From contig JBIQID010000068.1 of NCBI GenBank assembly GCA_044508215.1, forward strand, positions 1 through 15,650: a stretch of 15,650 bases of DNA. The letters run 5' to 3'. This stretch comes from JAEZFI01 sp044508215. GTDB taxonomy: Bacteria > Actinomycetota > Acidimicrobiia > Acidimicrobiales > Microtrichaceae. Position numbers and translations under genes: made by a program. The notes under the pieces are model-generated. The model was given only the letters and a program-made list of their open reading frames with translations. It made no database searches and was not told where the DNA came from. Shown here one piece after another: positions 12,222 to 15,650 of this stretch. The first letter of the stretch is position 1. The number at the start of each line of letters is the position of its first letter.

Positions 12222-12779
12222 TCAGGAGGTCGCCGCCCGGATCGCGTCGCGGACGCGGTCCACCATGGCGACCATCGGACCCACGGCCAGGTTCCCGATG
12301 GCGCTCTCGGGCGCGAGCTTGTGCGGGTGGGTGGGCGCCATGCCCTGCGCGAGGGTCAGGCCCGCCTTCATGCGACGGAGCTGCCGCTCGTCGCGGATGT
12401 CGTCGAGGAGCGGGAAGACCTCCCGCTCCTCGCTCTCGGCGTGCGCCTCCACTGCGGCGCGGACCTCGGCGAACAGCTCGTCGAACTCCACCGAGTCGAG
12501 ACCGAGCCGCTCGAGGTCGGCCAGCATGATCTTCGCCTCGTGCTCTTGCGCGAGGTGGCGGCTCGAGACGTCGCGGGCCTCGTCGCTGTGCGCCTTCAGC
12601 GCCGGGTAGACGACCATCTCCTCCGCCGTCTCGTGGACGGCGAGCAGCCGGACCAGGGGCTCGAACGCCTCACGCCGCCGGTCGCCCGATGACCGTGCGA
12701 CGGCGTCGAACAGCTCACGGATCGCGTCGTGCTGCTCGGTCAGGAACGTGATCGCGTTCGCTTCCTTGGTGTCCGCCAT
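12222..12779 (-). CDS. Hemerythrin HHE-domain protein
   Basis: The 185-aa cytosolic protein has a four-helix bundle that should hold a non-haem di-iron site. Ligand candidates are His17 (TEQHDAI), His49 and Glu53 (VHETAEE), His75 and His80 (RHLAQEHE), and His113 and Glu117 (AHAESEE), all in the family order. After the bundle, a tail containing PTHPHKLAPES and GNLAVGPMVAMVDRVRD resembles many actinobacterial members. Such proteins sense or store O2 or NO, or help with iron and oxidative stress; which applies here cannot be told. The ATG at 12779 has AAGGAG 6 nt upstream. It is the first gene of a likely three-gene unit with DUF2237 and menB. Confidence 0.95.
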   Translation of the reverse strand: MADTKEANAITFLTEQHDAIRELFDAVARSSGDRRREAFEPLVRLLAVHETAEEMVVYPALKAHSDEARDVSSRHLAQEHEAKIMLADLERLGLDSVEFDELFAEVRAAVEAHAESEEREVFPLLDDIRDERQLRRMKAGLTLAQGMAPTHPHKLAPESAIGNLAVGPMVAMVDRVRDAIRAATS

Positions 12780-12846
12780 GTGGGTCTCCTTCGCTCTGGG
12801 GGACCCGCGGAGTACCCGGCCGACGGGACATCGAACCGCACGCGCA

Positions 12847-12878
12847 GCTGCAGCGAGCCCCGAAGGGCCCGCTGCAGC
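12847..12878. terminator. Strong hairpin terminator after the exported-protein gene
   Basis: GCTGCAGCG (12847-12855) and CGCTGCAGC (12870-12878) pair perfectly over 9 bp. After one A/C mismatch, GCCC and GGGC add 4 bp around a CGAA loop. It lies 26 bp past the exported-protein stop on the minus strand and 68 bp before the hemerythrin start. There is no T-tract, as is common for high-GC terminators. It separates the two transcripts. Confidence 0.65.
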
Positions 12879-12903
12879 GCCTGGCGGTCGGTCCGTCAGC
12901 AGG

Positions 12904-13512
12904 TCAGAACGCGATCGCCCCTGAGGGGAGTGGGACGTTCACGATCGGTGGCAGGGGGATCACCAGGTCACCCAGACCGGGGATGCCCAATCCGGCCCCG
13001 TTGATGGTGAACGACGGGTTGGTGAGGGTGATGGTCCTCGCCTGGAGGTTCACCGTCGCCGCCTTGACCACCACCGTCGACGGGATGATCAGGTCGACCT
13101 GCACCGGCAGGGAGAGGAGCCCGCACTGCAGGGTGATGGTCGACACCGGCACCCGGAGCTGGGGGATCCGCACCTGGACGTTCGGAACGGTGATCACCGT
13201 GGCGTCCGCGCTGATGCGGATGCCGGGGATCGTGAGGGTGGCGTTGCGCACCTGGACGCCCGGCGGCTGGTAGCCGATGTTGCAGATGCCGAACGGGATC
13301 GTGGTGGCGGGAGGACGCACCTCGATGGGCGGCAGGGGGATGGTCAGCGGACCGAAGTCGATCTGCGCGCCACCACCCCCGTCCGTGGGCGGGGTCTGGG
13401 GAGCGCACGCCACCGCGCCGGTCAGCGACATGACCGCAGCGATCGCGACGAGCGGGCCGCGCAGGCGCCGCCGCGCTGCCGTGCTTCGAGGGGTGAGGGT
13501 GGGACGGGCCAT
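12904..13512 (-). CDS. Exported beta-rich protein, possible lipoprotein, function unknown
   Basis: This 202-aa protein has an N-terminal export signal. A basic start (RRRLRGP) is followed by the hydrophobic LVAIAAVMSLTGAVA, then Cys36 with the linker APQTPPTDGGGG. Ala at -3 makes a weak lipobox, so lipid attachment is possible but unsure. The mature part is an alternating beta pattern built of short phrases such as LTIPGIRI, VITVPNVQV, RIPQLRVPV and TITLTNPSFTI. The phrase IPLPPI occurs at 58-63 and again at 185-190, near both ends. Cys77 and Cys130 could form a disulfide. There is only one Lys (150) and no Trp, and the last residue is Phe. I do not recognise a family; a cell-surface beta-sandwich or solenoid is the best structural guess. 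The ATG at 13512 has GGAGG 9 nt upstream. The gene is divergent from the aldo/keto reductase gene. Confidence 0.82.
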   Translation of the reverse strand: MARPTLTPRSTAARRRLRGPLVAIAAVMSLTGAVACAPQTPPTDGGGGAQIDFGPLTIPLPPIEVRPPATTIPFGICNIGYQPPGVQVRNATLTIPGIRISADATVITVPNVQVRIPQLRVPVSTITLQCGLLSLPVQVDLIIPSTVVVKAATVNLQARTITLTNPSFTINGAGLGIPGLGDLVIPLPPIVNVPLPSGAIAF

Positions 13513-13587
13513 GTGGGAGTGCCTCCGCTTTGCTGGGCCGGACGCCTCGACGTACCCAAACGTGACCTGTGCGACACCCATGATGGA

Positions 13588-13601
13588 GGGGACCGGTCCC
13601 C
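13588..13601. promoter_or_regulatory. 14-bp perfect palindrome between divergent genes
   Basis: GGGGACCGGTCCCC reads the same on both strands. It lies about midway between the exported-protein start (13512) and the aldo/keto reductase start (13670). Its position suits an operator for one or both genes, but no regulator gene is adjacent. Confidence 0.4.
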
Positions 13602-13669
13602 GCGCAGCGCCCCGCCAGGGTGCTGGGGTAGGTGCGGGCGGGACGGACCCGGCTGACGAGAGGAGCGAC

Positions 13670-14512
13670 ATGGCCGACACGTGGACGATCGGGGGCGACC
13701 TCCCGGTCCACCGCATGGGCTTCGGCGCCATGCGCATCACCGGCACGGGCATCTGGGGGCCGCCAGCCGATCGCGACGAGGCGCTCCGTGTGCTCCGCCG
13801 GGCGCTCGAGCTGGGCGTGGACTTCATCGACACGGCGGACTCGTACGGCCCGGGGGTCAGCGAGGAGCTGATCGCCGAGGCGCTGCACCCGTACCCAGAG
13901 GGACTGGTGATCGGCACCAAGGCGGGCCTCGTGCGCGACGGGCCCGGCAAGTGGCGGGCGAACGGACGTCCGGAGCACCTCCGGGAGGCGGTCGACGGCA
14001 GCCTCTCCCGGCTGCGGGTCGAGCGGATCGACCTCCTGCAGTTCCACAGCCCCGACCCGGAGGTGCCCCTCGAGGAGTCGATGGGGACGCTCGCCGAGCT
14101 GCAACGGGAGGGGAAGATCCGCCACCTGGGCATCTCGAACGTCGACGAGCGCGCGCTGGAGACCGCCATGGGCTGCGCAACCATCGTGAGCGTGCAGAAC
14201 CGCTACAACGTCGCCGAACGGGGCTCGGACCCGGTGCTCGACCGGTGCGAGGCCGAGGGCATGGCGTTCCTCCCGTGGGCGCCCCTCGCGTCGGACGGGA
14301 AGTGGGAGGGCGCCGACGTGCTGGCCCGCACCGCCGACCGGCTGAACGCTTCTCCCAACCAGGTGGCGCTGGCGTGGCTGCTCGCTCGCTCGCCGGTCGT
14401 CGTGCCCATCCCCGGCACGTCGTCGGTGGCGCACCTCGAGGAGAACGTCGCCGCCCGCGACCTGCAGCTCGACCACGACGTCATGGAGGCGCTCGACGGG
14501 GCGGGCAGGTGA
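13670..14512 (+). CDS. Aldo/keto reductase
   Basis: This 280-aa NADPH-dependent TIM-barrel oxidoreductase reduces aldehydes or ketones to alcohols in the cytosol. The full catalytic tetrad is visible: Asp54 (FIDTADSYG), Tyr59, Lys84 (IGTKAG) and His126 (LLQFHSPD). The cofactor-binding end is also present as VVVPIPGTSSVAHLEENV, followed by a typical C-terminal helix. IRHLGISNVD in the middle is a family signature. Length is normal. The ATG at 13670 has AGGAG 4 nt upstream within an AG-rich stretch. The frame is open for 131 codons upstream, but that part lies over the divergent gene and is not family-like. The fructosamine-kinase gene begins 13 bp after the stop, so the two are probably co-transcribed. 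The substrate is unknown. Confidence 0.95.
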   Translation: MADTWTIGGDLPVHRMGFGAMRITGTGIWGPPADRDEALRVLRRALELGVDFIDTADSYGPGVSEELIAEALHPYPEGLVIGTKAGLVRDGPGKWRANGRPEHLREAVDGSLSRLRVERIDLLQFHSPDPEVPLEESMGTLAELQREGKIRHLGISNVDERALETAMGCATIVSVQNRYNVAERGSDPVLDRCEAEGMAFLPWAPLASDGKWEGADVLARTADRLNASPNQVALAWLLARSPVVVPIPGTSSVAHLEENVAARDLQLDHDVMEALDGAGR

Positions 14513-14525
14513 AGGCAGCCGGCAC

Positions 14526-15425
14526 GTGAAGGATGCCGGCGGCACCCTCGACGACGAGCTCCGCGCCGCGGTCGGGGAGGCGCTGGGGGTGGAGGTCGTG
14601 CGATCCACCCGCCTCCACGGCGGCGACGTCGCCCGCTCCCACCGCCTCGACCTCGCGGACGGCCGGACGGTCTTCGCGAAGACGCACGCCGACCCGCCAC
14701 CCGAGTTCTTCGTCACCGAAGCGGTGGGGCTCCACTGGCTCCGCGAGGGTGTGGCGCACGGTGGCGGCGTCGCACGCCTCGCTGTGCCCGAGGTGCTGGC
14801 GGTGGGGGAGTCGCCGCCGTTCCTCGCCCTCGAGTGGATCGAGGTGGGCGGGCGCTCCGATGGCACGGAGGAAGCGCTCGGGCTGGGCCTCGCCGCCCTG
14901 CACCGGGCGGGGTCACCGACGTTCGGGCGCGAGGACCGGCGTACGACCGGGTCGCGTGGCCTGCCGAACGACCCGGCGGACAGCTGGTCGGAGTTCTACG
15001 CCACCCGACGCCTCCTGCCGCTCGCGGACCTCGCGGAGCGTGCGAGCGCGCTGCCGGCACCGGCGATCGCTGCGCTCCGCTCGGTGGCCGAGCGGCTGCC
15101 GTCCCTGGTCGGCCCAGAGGAACCGCCGGCTCGCCTGCACGGTGACCTGTGGGGCGGCAACCGGCTGGTCGACGTGCACGGTCGGAACTGGCTGATCGAC
15201 CCCGCGTGCTTCGGCGGCCACCGCGAGTTCGACCTGGCGATGATGCGCCTGTTCGGTGGCTTCGGCGCTGAGGCGTACGAGGCATACGCGGACGCTCACC
15301 CCCTGGCGGACGGATGGGAGGACCGGGTGGCGCTGCACCAGATCGCTCCGCTCGTGGTCCACGCCATCAAGTTCGGCGGTGGCTACGTGGCGTCGGCCAC
15401 TGCGGCCATCGGCCGGTACTCCTGA
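14526..15425 (+). CDS. Fructosamine/ketosamine-3-kinase family protein
   Basis: The 299-aa kinase-like protein belongs to the family that phosphorylates sugar-derived ketosamines on amines or proteins, which destabilises them and reverses glycation. Visible elements are FAKTH with Lys52 as the likely ATP-contacting lysine; FFVTEAVGLHWLRE (61-74) as helix C; LALEWIEVG (100-108) as hinge; SWSEFYATRRLLP (153-165); the catalytic loop RLHGDLWGGN (203-212); and LIDPACFGGHREFDLA (223-238), which carries the metal-binding Asp225. The order and length match the family. The GTG start at 14526 has AAGG about 11 nt upstream, a weak ribosome site. It overlaps nothing and follows the aldo/keto reductase stop by 13 bp, so coupled translation is likely. 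Bacterial members may act on small ketosamines rather than on proteins. Confidence 0.93.
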   Translation: MKDAGGTLDDELRAAVGEALGVEVVRSTRLHGGDVARSHRLDLADGRTVFAKTHADPPPEFFVTEAVGLHWLREGVAHGGGVARLAVPEVLAVGESPPFLALEWIEVGGRSDGTEEALGLGLAALHRAGSPTFGREDRRTTGSRGLPNDPADSWSEFYATRRLLPLADLAERASALPAPAIAALRSVAERLPSLVGPEEPPARLHGDLWGGNRLVDVHGRNWLIDPACFGGHREFDLAMMRLFGGFGAEAYEAYADAHPLADGWEDRVALHQIAPLVVHAIKFGGGYVASATAAIGRYS

Positions 15426-15444
15426 GGAGGCCGACCTGGACCGA

Positions 15445-15482
15445 AACGGACCGGGCCCGTTGCGCCTGCGCCTCGTTCGAGG
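15445..15482. terminator. Possible terminator in the converging gap
   Basis: The 76-bp gap between the kinase stop and the hydrolase stop holds two small hairpins: AACGG-N7-CCGTT (15445-15461) and CCTC-GTTC-GAGG (15471-15482). Neither has a T-tract and both are short. They may end the converging transcripts, but the evidence is weak. Confidence 0.25.
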
Positions 15483-15501
15483 AGCCGCTCGGCAGTCGAC
15501 G

Positions 15502-15650
15502 TCAGGGCGCGTCGAGGTGGGCGAGGACGGCCGCGGCGAACCGATCGGGCGCCTCGACCATCGGGTAGTGCCCGACCCCCTCGAGCACGGTCAGCGACGC
15601 GTCGGGTCGTCGCTCCGCCAGTCGATGCGCCATCGCCACCACCGCGATGG
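15502..15650 (-). CDS. Alpha/beta hydrolase, C-terminal end (5' part outside window)
   Basis: About 48 C-terminal residues are visible, ending in a TGA at 15502-15504. They contain MAHRLAERRPDASLTVLEGV and then GHYPMVEAPDRFAAAVLAHL. The GVGHYPMVE-P-F pattern is the catalytic-histidine region typical of alpha/beta-hydrolase-fold enzymes such as haloalkane-dehalogenase and epoxide-hydrolase-like proteins. A final amphipathic helix follows. The start, nucleophile and substrate cannot be seen. Confidence 0.82.
   Translation of the reverse strand, partial: IAVVAMAHRLAERRPDASLTVLEGVGHYPMVEAPDRFAAAVLAHLDAP

Noticed and set aside
9939..12692. A very long open frame on the + strand lying over the NDUFA9-like, menB, DUF2237 and hemerythrin genes
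   Set aside because: It is out of frame with one real gene and antisense to three others. Its product is Arg/Gly/Ala/His-rich and matches nothing; long stop-free frames are expected in DNA of this GC content.
12904..14184. Extension of the exported-protein frame to 426 residues
   Set aside because: The upstream part overlaps the aldo/keto reductase gene in antisense. A signal peptide and ribosome site place the start at 13512.
1..15650. Mobile elements, CRISPR arrays, tRNAs or prophage
   Set aside because: I found no transposase, integrase or regularly spaced repeats, no tRNA-like cloverleaf, and no abrupt change in base composition by eye.

Overview
The window is very GC-rich (about 70% by eye). 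It carries 14 genes packed on both strands, with Shine-Dalgarno sites of the GGAGG type, several GTG starts and at least two starts that look leaderless. It encodes menaquinone synthesis (MenB), a Tat-exported esterase, a family DUF2237 protein and a hemerythrin. This suggests a high-GC actinobacterium, and an Acidimicrobiia-like lineage is my guess from protein flavour only. I see no rRNA, tRNA, CRISPR array, insertion sequence or phage gene. Most of the region reads as ordinary chromosome.

Layout. (1) Positions 1-3084: the 3' end of an SRPBCC lipid-binding-like gene on + converges on a complete phosphoenolpyruvate carboxylase gene (ppc) on -. (2) 3228-5389: a Tat-exported PF00756-type esterase (-) is divergent from an AraC-family regulator (+); their promoters share about 150 bp. 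(3) 5413-7626: an XRE-cupin repressor-like gene (-) is divergent from a 527-aa fusion (+) of a thioredoxin-reductase-like flavoprotein and a SAM methyltransferase. A 70-bp gap between them holds two overlapping inverted repeats and -10 boxes for both genes. (4) 7652-9619, all on -: a 38-aa basic peptide, a 104-aa two-helix membrane protein and a geranylgeranyl-reductase-like FAD oxidoreductase. (5) 9620-9957: a gene-poor gap with a ten-base motif present three times. (6) 9958-10851: an NDUFA9/NmrA-like NAD(P)-binding protein (+) whose end overlaps the end of menB by 7 bp. (7) 10845-12779 on -: hemerythrin, DUF2237 and menB, probably one transcript. (8) 12904-13512 on -: an unrecognised exported beta-rich protein, followed by a strong hairpin. 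It is divergent from an aldo/keto reductase and fructosamine-kinase pair (+, 13670-15425). (9) The 3' end of an alpha/beta hydrolase gene lies at the right edge (-).

How the genes may work together. The most system-like unit is the XRE-cupin/flavoprotein-methyltransferase pair. The flavoprotein half keeps a CxxC redox pair but has lost the usual glycine-rich NADPH motif, and it is fused to a methyltransferase. This fits an enzyme that either oxidises or S-methylates a (di)thiol, under control of the adjacent regulator. The aldo/keto reductase with fructosamine kinase could be a small carbonyl and glycation repair unit. These functional links are inference; the gene identities are mostly firm.
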